IMG/VR virus record: IMGVR_UViG_3300030507_000047
Location: 1-20,482 of that record
Direction: 5' to 3' (one strand)
Source of the DNA: a virus
DNA length: 20,482 nucleotides
A program made the position numbers and the translations under genes. Numbering within the stretch: position 1 is the first letter of the stretch; every line of letters starts with the position of its first letter. Below the pieces are notes generated by a model. The model searched no databases. It worked only from the letters and a program-made list of their open reading frames with translations, and was not told the origin of the DNA. Below, one piece after another: positions 1 through 8,030 of this stretch.

Positions 1-135
1 TATGCGGACCGGGTTTAGCTCCGGCCCTGTCCCAGAGTACTCAACATCCTGCCAAAGCACGATTGGGCATGATTCACCGTTTAACGTGCCGCTTACGGTA
101 TCAACGATTAAATCTGGTGGGACTGGGTAATCCAT
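1..135 (-). CDS. Partial tail-region gene, cut by left window edge
   Basis: Forty-five codons are open from an ATG at 135-133 to the window edge. The start shares its A with the TAA stop of the upstream gene (TAATG), a junction used repeatedly in this operon, which suggests translational coupling. The visible product begins MDYPVPPDLIVDTVSGTL and has no recognisable domain. Its place after the tape measure and two tail genes makes a tail-tip or tail-fibre component likely, but that is inference from position only. Confidence 0.6.
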   Translation of the reverse strand, partial: MDYPVPPDLIVDTVSGTLNGESCPIVLWQDVEYSGTGPELNPVRI

Positions 136-1097
136 TACGTGCCGCTACGCTCCGGTACTCCGGTCTGAATACTTATCACGCCCGATGTTGCAGTACCGGA
201 GAATGTGACTGCCGTAATCTGGCCGCCGATCCTGTCCCCGCTAGTTGAAGGCGACAGGTTCACAGACGTACCCGCAGTGTCGCTGCTTAACGTTGCCGTG
301 AATGTTTCACTAACGCCTGCTTGATTATGAGCTGTAACGGTCACGACACAAGTACCGCTTATGGTAGTAGTCACAACCGCCGCCGTATTCTTTATTGGGG
401 CGAATCCTTGAGCCGTTGGTTGAGCACCAACATACACATTATTACCTCCGCTGTCAGTAGTGGGTGAAGGCGACGTATACGCGTTAGCAAACGGGAAAGC
501 GATACCAGCCGTCCATGTGCCTGGGGCTCCTCCTGTTAGCGACAGCGATCCTAAAACTATCCCTTGAGGCGCGAAAACGCAAGCGGCAGGCAACTGTTGA
601 GCTAAATTGTAAGCGTAAGCGAACGCCGCCGCGCTATCAGGCGAAAAAAGAACCGTATAGGCTGTTACACCATTGTAATACGCCGCAAAAGTGCCAAGGT
701 CAATGATCGTAGAGCTTACCTGCGCACCATACTTCGCCAATTCTCGGATAATAGAATCAAACTTGCCTTTGAATACCGACGGCAAAACCGCTCCTCTTGA
801 CAATAACCCAAGCCCGGAGCCAAACGCGCCCCCGCCAGCAAATCCGCCGCTTGGACCAAAACCGCTGCTGATCGACGTTCCTCCCGGAGGGTTAGAACCG
901 CCGTACATTCCAGCCGTGTACGGGAGCCATTCCAACAACTGCGAAGGATCGGATGAAAAAATACTTGAAGTCTCAGCGGACGCAAGTCCAAGAGCCGCAA
1001 TCCGGGCAGGGTCAATTCCGCCTATCAGGTCGCTGTAAATTACTCCGAGCGCGTCAGTTTCAACAAGAAGGTTAGATGCGCTTATAAGCGTAGACAT
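135..1097 (-). CDS. Putative tail-tip structural protein, glycine-rich hinge and beta-rich C-terminus
   Basis: Product of 320 aa when started at the ATG at 1097. That ATG follows AGGAGT at 1102-1107 by about 5 nt, so I prefer it to an ATG 27 nt further upstream that lies inside the preceding gene. Residues about 60-100 are very rich in Gly, Ser and Pro. The C-terminal 100 or so residues are Thr/Ser/Val-rich with alternating hydrophobics, as in immunoglobulin-like phage tail domains. No named family is recognised. It lies 8 bp after the 806-aa tail gene and overlaps the next start by one base, so it belongs to the tail-tip cluster. A tip or fibre-attachment role is inferred. Confidence 0.6.
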   Translation of the reverse strand: MSTLISASNLLVETDALGVIYSDLIGGIDPARIAALGLASAETSSIFSSDPSQLLEWLPYTAGMYGGSNPPGGTSISSGFGPSGGFAGGGAFGSGLGLLSRGAVLPSVFKGKFDSIIRELAKYGAQVSSTIIDLGTFAAYYNGVTAYTVLFSPDSAAAFAYAYNLAQQLPAACVFAPQGIVLGSLSLTGGAPGTWTAGIAFPFANAYTSPSPTTDSGGNNVYVGAQPTAQGFAPIKNTAAVVTTTISGTCVVTVTAHNQAGVSETFTATLSSDTAGTSVNLSPSTSGDRIGGQITAVTFSGTATSGVISIQTGVPERSGT

Positions 1098-1105
1098 AAT
1101 TACTC

Positions 1106-3526
1106 CTAAAGGTTGGGGACCCACCTACCCCTGAACGAGCTGGTCGGAATGCCGTGAACATTCAGAGAGGAAAAGCTGTCTAGCTTACTTTCAACGCTGA
1201 ACGTTGCCCCTGCTGTGTATCCAGGTATTGTTAAAGGTTCAACAAGTGTGTATTGGTCAAGCACCCATGCCGAAGGCTGGTAATACGTAGACCAATTGGC
1301 CATAACTGTAGGCATCGTTATTTTTTGCAATGCGGCTTCGGCATATAACGCCGTATAGGTCGGGTCTACGTTAAATGATGATATATTCACGAGCGGCCGC
1401 TGGAACCCTACAACAGCCGCCGTGAACTCTGACCAAGGCACACCAGTAACAGGATCGTTCCCCGGCAAATCTGACGTGTTCTGATATGTACCTTGAATAA
1501 GATTTGATGCCGGATCAATTCCGAAAAGAGCTACACCGGTTCTTTGGTCGCTTTTATCAATCTCGATTTTTACTGAGCTACCAATAAAGGTATTTAACCA
1601 GTTCAAATCACCATAATCATAATCTTTGCTGGTTATAGTCCCTCGGTTAGGCGTAGTGTAAACTCCAGGGTAATACGGCATCCCTGTAAGCTGTGAAACG
1701 GTGCCAGGCGTACCATATGGGTTGCCCTCACTGAACCCGACCGCCCAATGTATCATCCCGGCTATTTCCATGATCGACGACCAAAAAGGCCTGTCAGGCT
1801 GAAAATAGACACGCGGGTTGAGAGCCGTACCAATTGGCATCTTGAAATCCGAACATCCCGGCGGGTTCGGGCCTAATCCGCATGGACATGGGAACAAACC
1901 ACTGTCAATAAATGCCGGATGTATACCTCCAGCCAACGCTAAAAAGTATATTGCTGATCGCCAGCACCAACCGTCAAAATAGGGCAAAGTCCCTTCAGCG
2001 CATTCTCTAAGGGTATAAGTCCTGTCCTCTATGATTAAATCAAACTTGCGCTGTGGGTCTAACCTCCATGTACTCGTCTGCATACCACACCAGCCGGTAA
2101 TCTGCGGGGACATGTGGCAAAGTTCGGAATTATCAGTTAAGCTCCCGTTAGCCGTGAACCAGTTATATTGTTGTTCGTCATCATTCCAAACCTTCAGCCC
2201 GGTCGAGAGCTGCACCGCGAAGTTGCGTCCGTTTGTTCCACCGATAAACTGCCCAAGCTGGTTATTGAAGTTGATGCCTATTTGACAGCGTGGATATATC
2301 GCAAAACTGTTGTCAGGTGTCTGGTGATATTCTAACCACCTGTGAATCTGAACTTCAGACATATTTGTTTCGTCAATTTCAGTCACACCCCCTAGTGTCG
2401 TATCACCAGGCTGGAACGAATATGTCGGCGGGATATAAAGCGATACCTGGGTAATGACAGGAGACGCTAAAGCAAGACCGCCTGTGCCACTTGCCGCAGT
2501 TGCATGTAACGTTAAGGAATAATTGATGTATGTTGCTGAACTGCCTTGATTGACTTCAGAGGCTACGCTTGTTCCGGTTGGTATATAAGCTGAAGGCGTA
2601 TCGACTACGCCATTTCCCTGATAGGAGAATGGGAGTTGAACAGTTCCACTCGTATACGTTCCCGATGTTTGGAACCCCATCTGAAAAACTTGCAGAGCAG
2701 CAGTACCATTAACGCCGTAGTATTTTAATCTGCCCGGATTTACTATGAATCCTGCAGCCTGCGTATATGTTTGATTTCCCCCAGGAGCCGAAACTGTCGT
2801 TTCATTGTTAGGCGTCTGTAGCACAATCCTATCTTGTCCGCCTGCAATGTCTACGACGAGAGTATTCAAGTCAGGCAGACACATCCATCTTACATAAAAC
2901 GAACGAGACGAACTATTGAATAGGGCGCTGCTATCGCTTATCTTAGTTGACTGTATCCCGTTCTCACCATAATCCGCCCAATACCACGAAGAGCCATTAG
3001 GGATGGCATACTGCAAGAACGGCGGCAAGCCGTCCTGAAGAATCAGGCAAACCGGCAAGCCACCCGCAGGGGAAGAGCCAGGGGCAGTATCGTCGCCTAA
3101 TAGCAGATAAGTTGTATAACCGCTTCCGGTAGCTGAAGAACCGTTAGGTATCCCGCGCTCTACCTTGGCTATGAATGAAGCGCCTGCGCTAAATGACGCG
3201 ACGGTATTCGCCTGCCAGTTTAGGCCATTCGTAGATGATGGTTGCAGAATCTTTTGACAGTTATTCTGCGAGTCCCTAGATAAAACCCACGTTTCACCGA
3301 GCGGGAATGCGTACTTAGTTAAAGACTGGTCAATTAAAACGGCTTGCGGCGCAAGCGTCATTATCCCAACTTCAGGAATAATCAGGCAGTTGTTCTTCCC
3401 GCTGGTAGGTTGTGCGGCTATTTGAGACATGGTATATGTCTCACCATACGGCGGCGTCTGCAAGATTCCATATGCCGCCGAAGGAGCCGCTATTAACATT
3501 TTTACCGCAACACCAATGTCAGACAT
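1106..3526 (-). CDS. Large tail protein (hub or distal tail candidate), 806 aa
   Basis: Long ORF directly downstream of the tape measure, separated by 2 bp (TAA TC ATG), with no clear ribosome site of its own, so it may be coupled to tape-measure translation. Residues about 100-370 are beta-rich with many Gly, Thr and Asn and could form a jelly-roll or lectin-like domain. Residues about 385-560 contain several Trp and Cys, including a Cys cluster at residues 547, 549 and 558 (CPCG then PPGC). The C-terminal quarter has mixed character. In siphoviruses this position normally encodes distal tail or baseplate-hub proteins. I do not recognise the family, so the role is inferred from order and size. 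Confidence 0.6.
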   Translation of the reverse strand: MSDIGVAVKMLIAAPSAAYGILQTPPYGETYTMSQIAAQPTSGKNNCLIIPEVGIMTLAPQAVLIDQSLTKYAFPLGETWVLSRDSQNNCQKILQPSSTNGLNWQANTVASFSAGASFIAKVERGIPNGSSATGSGYTTYLLLGDDTAPGSSPAGGLPVCLILQDGLPPFLQYAIPNGSSWYWADYGENGIQSTKISDSSALFNSSSRSFYVRWMCLPDLNTLVVDIAGGQDRIVLQTPNNETTVSAPGGNQTYTQAAGFIVNPGRLKYYGVNGTAALQVFQMGFQTSGTYTSGTVQLPFSYQGNGVVDTPSAYIPTGTSVASEVNQGSSATYINYSLTLHATAASGTGGLALASPVITQVSLYIPPTYSFQPGDTTLGGVTEIDETNMSEVQIHRWLEYHQTPDNSFAIYPRCQIGINFNNQLGQFIGGTNGRNFAVQLSTGLKVWNDDEQQYNWFTANGSLTDNSELCHMSPQITGWCGMQTSTWRLDPQRKFDLIIEDRTYTLRECAEGTLPYFDGWCWRSAIYFLALAGGIHPAFIDSGLFPCPCGLGPNPPGCSDFKMPIGTALNPRVYFQPDRPFWSSIMEIAGMIHWAVGFSEGNPYGTPGTVSQLTGMPYYPGVYTTPNRGTITSKDYDYGDLNWLNTFIGSSVKIEIDKSDQRTGVALFGIDPASNLIQGTYQNTSDLPGNDPVTGVPWSEFTAAVVGFQRPLVNISSFNVDPTYTALYAEAALQKITMPTVMANWSTYYQPSAWVLDQYTLVEPLTIPGYTAGATFSVESKLDSFSSLNVHGIPTSSFRGRWVPNL

Positions 3527-3528
3527 GA

Positions 3529-6500
3529 TTAATGATTGCCTGCAAGCGCTGGAGTCTGCCGGTTCACCTGCATAACTGGGTCTGCACTTGTGAGCTTGCC
3601 ACGATTTGCCGCAGTTACTGCGGCGATTGCGGCGCCGGTCGCGCCGGGTATAGCCTTCAAGGCTAATAGTATCTGTTCAAGTATTGCGGTTGAATGCGCA
3701 TCGGTACCAACGCTTGACAGCGCGGCTTGCGTCATGTTTCCAGGCTGCGCAGTCGAAGCTATCATACCGGCTGCCGACATACCGGGGGCAAGAGCGGTAA
3801 GATGCGCACCTGTTGACTCTGAGTAAAAGCCGAACTGTCTGCCTGCGGCATCTGCCCTGCCGTCGTTTTCAAGCATCATAGCGGCTTGAGCAGGCGACGG
3901 TAACAGCCGCGAACTGAAGGAAGTGCCGCCCATCGTTAAGGCAGGAAGCTGACGAGCGTAGGTTGCAGTAGACTGGTATTCTATGCCAGCCTCTTGCGTT
4001 AAGAAACCCTGACGGGTTCGCGCTTCGTTTTCAAGCTGCTCCGGAGTTAACGTGCCGCCCTGCTGCGCCTTAAGACGAGCTTCATTATTATCGTATTCCG
4101 AGGATTCTGAACGTATCACCCCAAGCATTCGAGATAGAGCATCTTGTTGTGATCCCGGTTCAGCGAACCCCATAGAATAGCGTTGAAGTTCGCCTGCCGA
4201 AGTTATGGCAGAAACTCCTAAGCCGACCACCGAAGGTGTATAGTTGGTTTCAGATGCGTAGAGTCCTTTTATTTCTAGTTCAGACTTCGCAATATCAGAA
4301 GTAATCGCGGCCCTTGCCATCGGGTCTATCACACCCGGCAAACGCTGGCGTTCGTCGGCTATCCTTGTGTTAAGAGCCGCAATCCCGCCGGATACATCCA
4401 TTTGAAACTCATAACCGCTACCGCTGGTCATTAAAGCCGCTTGACCTGATGCCATATACTGCGACGCTTGTGAGCCTGTAAGGCTTTGTATCGCGTTTAT
4501 GGTCGTGACTGCGGCAGTGTTTCCAATTACCGCTAATTGCCTTTGGCTGTCTGCTAGTTGCCGTTGCTCTATAGTCAGATCGGCAGTTGATTGAGACGTA
4601 TCCTGCGTTTGCTTTGTCAATTCAGCGATAGAGTTTTTAAGACTGTTGGCAACCGCGTCGAATGCTGCTGCATATTCGGAAGGGCCGCCTGTCTGTAGCG
4701 TAACGCCTAAACTTGATTCAGCTTGAGCGATAGGTACACTTAACGACTGTAGATTTTGCTGATAGCCTAATTCTTTGTACTGGTACGCTTGCTCCGCCTT
4801 TTGCTGTGATAACTGAGAAGCCTCACCGCGTAACCTTGCCGCCAGTTCGGGGTTAGCTAAAGGGTTAGCGGCATTTTCGTCTAACGCGCCTATTTGACCT
4901 CTATAACTACCAAATAGCGAATCTAGGTTGATGTCACCTATCTTAGCCCCGCCGAGCAGTTGCGTGGTTATTGACGCTTGCGCACCTGCGCGAGTAGATT
5001 CAAAGACGGCATTAGACTGAATTACGGTGTTTTGAAATGCGCTTTGCATCACCGTAGCTGCTGACGCTTCGTGGGATGCGCTCTCAGCCTCTAATTGGTT
5101 TATCGTCGTTGTCAGGGCACGCTGTTGGTCTGGGGCGCTGGTTGCCGCAAGAGCATCACGCAATTGGCCTATACGCTGAGTATAGGCACCTGCGGCCTGT
5201 CGCTCTTGTCCAGCAGCAAGACCGCTTATGTGCGATATTTCACCCGCTCCTGCACCGGATGCGGCTGCTATACTTAACTGCGCACCGTATATGGCAGAGC
5301 CGGACGAATACATTAACTCATTCGCACGCTCATCCTCTATGCCTGCGTAACGTGTCGGCAACGATGCGCCGAAAGCGCCTGAACCGCCGCGAGACTGAGC
5401 TATACCTGATAATCTCTGCGCCGACTGGAAATCCCCCTGAGTGAGTGCGATTAAAGCAGCGTTTTGGTATCCTAAAGGCGTCCCTCCTGAGTTTCTACCA
5501 GCTATATCTTGAGACTGCTCATAAAATAGAGGAGAAGAGCCCAAAAAATCGGACGCTGCTTTTATAGCTTGAGGGCCGCCGAACGCCCCGAGAGTTTCCT
5601 GAGCGTGATAGGCCAAAGTCGAATAGCCCTGCGAATCAACCTTTGTGTACCTGGCCGCTTCCCCTGCCGCTTCAGAAAACTCCTTGATCGCATTTTTAGC
5701 CCCGTTTAACGCTTCGGCGAACTCTTTGCCTTCATTCTGTACGTTCCCGCCGAATCCTGCGTTTAACGCCTGCCCGATCTTTTCAGGATCAAACTCATGC
5801 CCGCCCTGGTAGGTATCTATTGCGCTTTTAGCCGTCTCGCCTAACGACATGCCTATAGCGGTTCCGGCTATAGCTCCGGGTATAGCAGCCGCGCCAGCTG
5901 ATGCACCGCCCCCTAGTATAAAACCGATAGTGCCGCCAGCGGCGCCTAAAGCGGTAGGGATAGCTGAAGTCCACGATTGAGCTTCAGCCTGCTCCGGCAG
6001 GTATGCTTCACCCGCTAATTCGGGATGCCATGCTCGTTCAAGGTTTCCTGCACCATTCGAGGCGACCATACCGCCTATCAGGAGCTTCTGAGACAACCTT
6101 ATATTGCCTGACTGGGATCCAACTCCGCCAGACATAGAGCCGAAGGCTCCTTCAATTATTGGCAACTCATCCATAGAGCCTACAGGTGAACCGCCTTCAT
6201 CCATAGGCATGGTTTCGCCCCATATAGGCGTAGTCAACGCTCCATTTTGACGAACTACTATATCATTTCGGTTATATCCACCACTAGGGACTGGGAGGTC
6301 AAGCAGAGAAGCAGGCCCAGGGTTGCCCGGTTGCGTTTGCGCTGCTCTTTCGGCATCTAATCGAGCCTGAAAAGCAGTATCAGATAACGCCGAAGCAATA
6401 GCATCGTCAAGCCCTGCCGAAAACTTAGCCGTACCGAACGATCGGCTATTGTTGTTGACGTATTGCTGGGTTACCTCTTGTTCAATCTGCCTGCGAAGCA

Positions 6501-6660
6501 AGTCTTCATTGATTGCCCCGGGCCCCATTGAAAAGTTCTGATCGGACGAGGTAGACTGTAACGAAGGCGGTAATTGCGCGTCAGCAGTTGCCTGCGCGTT
6601 AATCTGCGCTTGTGCAGGGGATGCGTTGATATTTACTTCGTTCCCGAATATATCTGACAT
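3529..6660 (-). CDS. Tail tape measure protein
   Basis: The longest gene in the window (1043 aa), rich in Ala, Gln, Ser and Gly, with long helix-forming stretches. A Gly/Ala-rich hydrophobic block lies at residues about 231-275, like the membrane-active segments of many tape measures. The family sets tail length and passes through the tail tube during DNA ejection. Identification rests on length, composition and position after a tail chaperone with a -1 frameshift. At the usual roughly 1.5 angstrom per residue the tail would be about 150 nm long, which is inference. A possible ribosome site AAGG lies 8 nt before the ATG, in the 12-bp gap shared with the divergent 96-aa gene. The late transcript must cross that antisense cassette to reach this gene, or a local promoter exists. 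Confidence 0.72.
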   Translation of the reverse strand: MSDIFGNEVNINASPAQAQINAQATADAQLPPSLQSTSSDQNFSMGPGAINEDLLRRQIEQEVTQQYVNNNSRSFGTAKFSAGLDDAIASALSDTAFQARLDAERAAQTQPGNPGPASLLDLPVPSGGYNRNDIVVRQNGALTTPIWGETMPMDEGGSPVGSMDELPIIEGAFGSMSGGVGSQSGNIRLSQKLLIGGMVASNGAGNLERAWHPELAGEAYLPEQAEAQSWTSAIPTALGAAGGTIGFILGGGASAGAAAIPGAIAGTAIGMSLGETAKSAIDTYQGGHEFDPEKIGQALNAGFGGNVQNEGKEFAEALNGAKNAIKEFSEAAGEAARYTKVDSQGYSTLAYHAQETLGAFGGPQAIKAASDFLGSSPLFYEQSQDIAGRNSGGTPLGYQNAALIALTQGDFQSAQRLSGIAQSRGGSGAFGASLPTRYAGIEDERANELMYSSGSAIYGAQLSIAAASGAGAGEISHISGLAAGQERQAAGAYTQRIGQLRDALAATSAPDQQRALTTTINQLEAESASHEASAATVMQSAFQNTVIQSNAVFESTRAGAQASITTQLLGGAKIGDINLDSLFGSYRGQIGALDENAANPLANPELAARLRGEASQLSQQKAEQAYQYKELGYQQNLQSLSVPIAQAESSLGVTLQTGGPSEYAAAFDAVANSLKNSIAELTKQTQDTSQSTADLTIEQRQLADSQRQLAVIGNTAAVTTINAIQSLTGSQASQYMASGQAALMTSGSGYEFQMDVSGGIAALNTRIADERQRLPGVIDPMARAAITSDIAKSELEIKGLYASETNYTPSVVGLGVSAITSAGELQRYSMGFAEPGSQQDALSRMLGVIRSESSEYDNNEARLKAQQGGTLTPEQLENEARTRQGFLTQEAGIEYQSTATYARQLPALTMGGTSFSSRLLPSPAQAAMMLENDGRADAAGRQFGFYSESTGAHLTALAPGMSAAGMIASTAQPGNMTQAALSSVGTDAHSTAILEQILLALKAIPGATGAAIAAVTAANRGKLTSADPVMQVNRQTPALAGNH
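6626..6654 (+). promoter_or_regulatory. Candidate sigma70-like promoter of antisense cassette
   Basis: TTGATA at 6626-6631 and TATATC at 6649-6654 are separated by 17 bp. The motif lies inside the 5' end of the tape-measure gene and points right. Transcription would begin near 6661, so the AGGAG ribosome site at 6661-6665 would sit at the extreme 5' end of the mRNA. The -10 matches consensus at four of six bases, so this is only a candidate. Confidence 0.35.
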
Positions 6661-6672
6661 AGGAGCTACCTT

Positions 6673-6963
6673 GTGAAAATCGTTATCGCACTTTTAGTCG
6701 GTGCTTTATTGGCGTTCGGTTTATATTTTGGATATGCAAAATACGAACATGACCAAATCATTCAAACAGCTATTAACTATAGCTGTGTAGACAAGAATGA
6801 TTGTGAGTTACTAAAAGATTGCCCAATAAAAAAAACCGTAATAATCCGAGAAGGTAATACTGCTCAAGTGATTTTTTACGATACAATTAATTATATTCAT
6901 TGTCGGATAACTATGGCAAAATCGGACAACGGAAAATGGGTAGTTTTGAATGATAGTGATTAA
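6673..6963 (+). CDS. Small membrane-anchored or exported protein, first gene of antisense cassette
   Basis: A 96-aa product started at GTG (6673), with AGGAG at 6661-6665 and a 7-nt spacer. Residues about 2-21 form one hydrophobic segment (IVIALLVGALLAFGLYFGYA) preceded by Lys, so a signal anchor or uncleaved signal peptide is likely. The remaining roughly 75 residues carry four Cys (CVDKNDC, KDC, HC) and would lie outside the membrane, where disulfides are possible. It is much more AT-rich than its neighbours: a hand count of 6721-6960 gives about 31% GC. It runs opposite to the structural genes and overlaps the next gene by 14 nt. No family is recognised. Superinfection exclusion, lysis or host-fitness roles are all possible. 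Confidence 0.72.
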   Translation: MKIVIALLVGALLAFGLYFGYAKYEHDQIIQTAINYSCVDKNDCELLKDCPIKKTVIIREGNTAQVIFYDTINYIHCRITMAKSDNGKWVVLNDSD

Positions 6964-7267
6964 ATGCGCCTATTGCGGCACTGAAATCGAATACATAAAG
7001 AACGCGACCCCAGATATGAAGGCTTGCGGTGCTTGCTATGATATACTCACAAGCAATTGGCCTAACGAAGCTAAAAAAACAGCAATAGCATCCCGAATTA
7101 ATACCGTCCAGCTATTTGAAACTCGAAGGCAGAATGACAAACTTTACAATAAAGCCTTCCTTCGTGAGTTTACAGAGATGATATTAATAACTCTCCTTGT
7201 TCTTGGCGGCATAGCGCTTATTATATGGCTAATTTATATAGCCTATCATAATTTCTACTACGGATAA
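6950..7267 (+). CDS. Zinc-ribbon protein with C-terminal membrane segment
   Basis: A 105-aa product starting at ATG 6950 inside the end of the preceding gene (14-nt overlap); a GTG two codons later is an alternative start. The N-terminus has CAYCGTE and then CGACYD about 20 residues on, a CxxC...CxxC pattern expected to bind one zinc. A charged middle region follows, then a strong transmembrane segment at residues about 76-98 (MILITLLVLGGIALIIWLIY). The zinc ribbon would be cytoplasmic if the positive-inside rule holds. A zinc-ribbon plus single-membrane-helix design occurs in many uncharacterised membrane proteins. No specific function can be assigned. AT-rich, same cassette as the 96-aa gene. 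Confidence 0.72.
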   Translation: MIVIKCAYCGTEIEYIKNATPDMKACGACYDILTSNWPNEAKKTAIASRINTVQLFETRRQNDKLYNKAFLREFTEMILITLLVLGGIALIIWLIYIAYHNFYYG

Positions 7268-7271
7268 GCCT

Positions 7272-7403
7272 ATGCAATTAGCCAGTGTGTTAGCCGCCTT
7301 TTGGTTTCTAGTCTTTGAGCTTACGTTTGATGCCCTGCGCTGGATATGGCAAAGGCTACGACTCTATTACCGCGAGTTCAGAGATAATCGCTGGTATCAC
7401 TAA
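7272..7403 (+). CDS. 43-aa membrane microprotein, third gene of antisense cassette
   Basis: ATG at 7272 begins 4 bp after the stop of the zinc-ribbon gene. It reads 43 codons to TAA at 7401-7403, beginning MQLASVLAAFWFLVFELTF and ending in a Trp/Arg/Tyr-rich basic tail (WQRLRLYYREFRDNRWYH). The layout is a hydrophobic helix followed by a basic amphipathic helix, as in small holin-like, toxin-like or membrane-tethered microproteins. The ribosome site is weak (GGA in the preceding stop region), so coupling to the upstream gene is probable. Its stop overlaps the TAG of the frameshifted tail-chaperone extension on the other strand. Function unknown. Confidence 0.5.
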   Translation: MQLASVLAAFWFLVFELTFDALRWIWQRLRLYYREFRDNRWYH

Positions 7404-7606
7404 GTATATTTCAAAGCCGCACAGCCCCAGCATGGGGCTGTGCGCAGATATAACGCCTCGATTACATCGGTATCATACGGCATTGACAGCACCCTATCCC
7501 AGTCGCCTGATGTAGACGCCTTCAACCATAACGCAAAGCCACGGCCTGCGGCCGCCGGAAAACCGCCGCACGACTCGTAATAAGCGTTTAGGCAGGCGTC
7601 GGCACG
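7400..7606 (-). CDS. -1 frame extension of tail assembly chaperone (GT-type fusion)
   Basis: From the last base of the slippery heptamer, the -1 frame is open for 68 codons (7606 to 7403) and ends at TAG 7402-7400. The residues begin RADACLNAYYESC and include a Trp-rich middle and a PYDTDVIEALYLR stretch. It has no start or ribosome site of its own, so it would be made only by ribosomes that slip. The fusion would be 202 aa: 134 in frame plus 68. In long-tailed phages the gene just before the tape measure commonly makes a short and a frameshifted long chaperone that assemble the tape measure and tail. The extension accounts for a stretch that otherwise looks empty. Expression is inferred from the motif and open frame. 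Confidence 0.72.
   Translation of the reverse strand, partial: RADACLNAYYESCGGFPAAAGRGFALWLKASTSGDWDRVLSMPYDTDVIEALYLRTAPCWGCAALKYT
7418..7444. repeat. Perfect 11-bp hairpin at the convergent gene ends
   Basis: CGCACAGCCCC at 7418-7428 and its exact complement at 7434-7444 flank a 5-nt loop (AGCAT). It lies 15 nt past the stop of the 43-aa gene and inside the end of the chaperone extension. It could terminate or stabilise the rightward cassette mRNA, but no T-run follows on either strand, so it is not a textbook intrinsic terminator. Confidence 0.5.
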
Positions 7607-8007
7607 TTTTTTAGTGATTCAATATCTTCTTCGGTGAGTTGTGGCCCGGTCTGTATCTGGTTGCCTGCGCTAACCAGCACGGCGGCAGGTAGTCCGGCCA
7701 ATACGCCAACGCTAAGGGGAAGGCCCGGAGCATCCGGAGAGTAGTATGCCCCGCTCTCGAAAGTTGATTCAAGTAGAGCGAGGGATCGTGTAACTGAGAT
7801 TGCAAGCTGGTCGCCAAGCCCTTGAGCGTTGTAAACATTCGAGGCGTTCATGATGCGCCCTAACTCCTGGGCCGCGTAACCGTCAAACGGCTTGACGTTA
7901 AACTCCCATTTGTGTATCGCATCCGGCTTGATGTCTGCGATATTTTCGTTCTTCAGAATGACAAATTGCCCCTTAATGGCGACAGCGTTAACTATGATCG
8001 GGTTCAT
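7588..8007 (-). CDS. Tail assembly chaperone, short form
   Basis: A 139-aa product started at ATG 8007, which follows AGGAGAA (8014-8020) with a 6-nt gap. A longer reading from 8067 would overlap the tail-tube gene by 37 nt and is less likely. The gene lies between the tail-tube and tape-measure genes, where tail chaperones occur. It carries an in-phase A AAA AAC heptamer six codons before its stop codon, leading into a 68-codon -1 extension. The C-terminus is acidic around TEEDIE. The sequence alone is not diagnostic, as this family diverges widely. The call rests on position plus the frameshift architecture. Confidence 0.75.
   Translation of the reverse strand: MNPIIVNAVAIKGQFVILKNENIADIKPDAIHKWEFNVKPFDGYAAQELGRIMNASNVYNAQGLGDQLAISVTRSLALLESTFESGAYYSPDAPGLPLSVGVLAGLPAAVLVSAGNQIQTGPQLTEEDIESLKNVPTPA
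7606..7612 (-). promoter_or_regulatory. Programmed -1 frameshift slippery heptamer A AAA AAC
   Basis: On the minus strand the zero-frame codons are CTA AAA AAC GTG, so the heptamer A AAA AAC is in the exact X XXY YYZ phase needed for tandem slippage. The -1 frame after it is open for 68 codons. GC-rich sequence downstream (GCCGACGCC and later GCGGCGG) could form a stimulating stem, but I did not find a clear pseudoknot. No strong internal ribosome-like stimulator is visible upstream. Confidence 0.7.
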
Positions 8008-8030
8008 GTTGGGTTCTCCTAGTTGATAAA

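Noticed and set aside
515-706. Plus-strand open frames inside the structural genes, such as this one and others over the terminase, portal and tape-measure genes
   Set aside because: They lie antisense to well-supported genes, lack ribosome sites and look like compositional shadows of the real frames. Only the 6673-7403 cassette has its own ribosome sites, distinct base composition and no competing frame.
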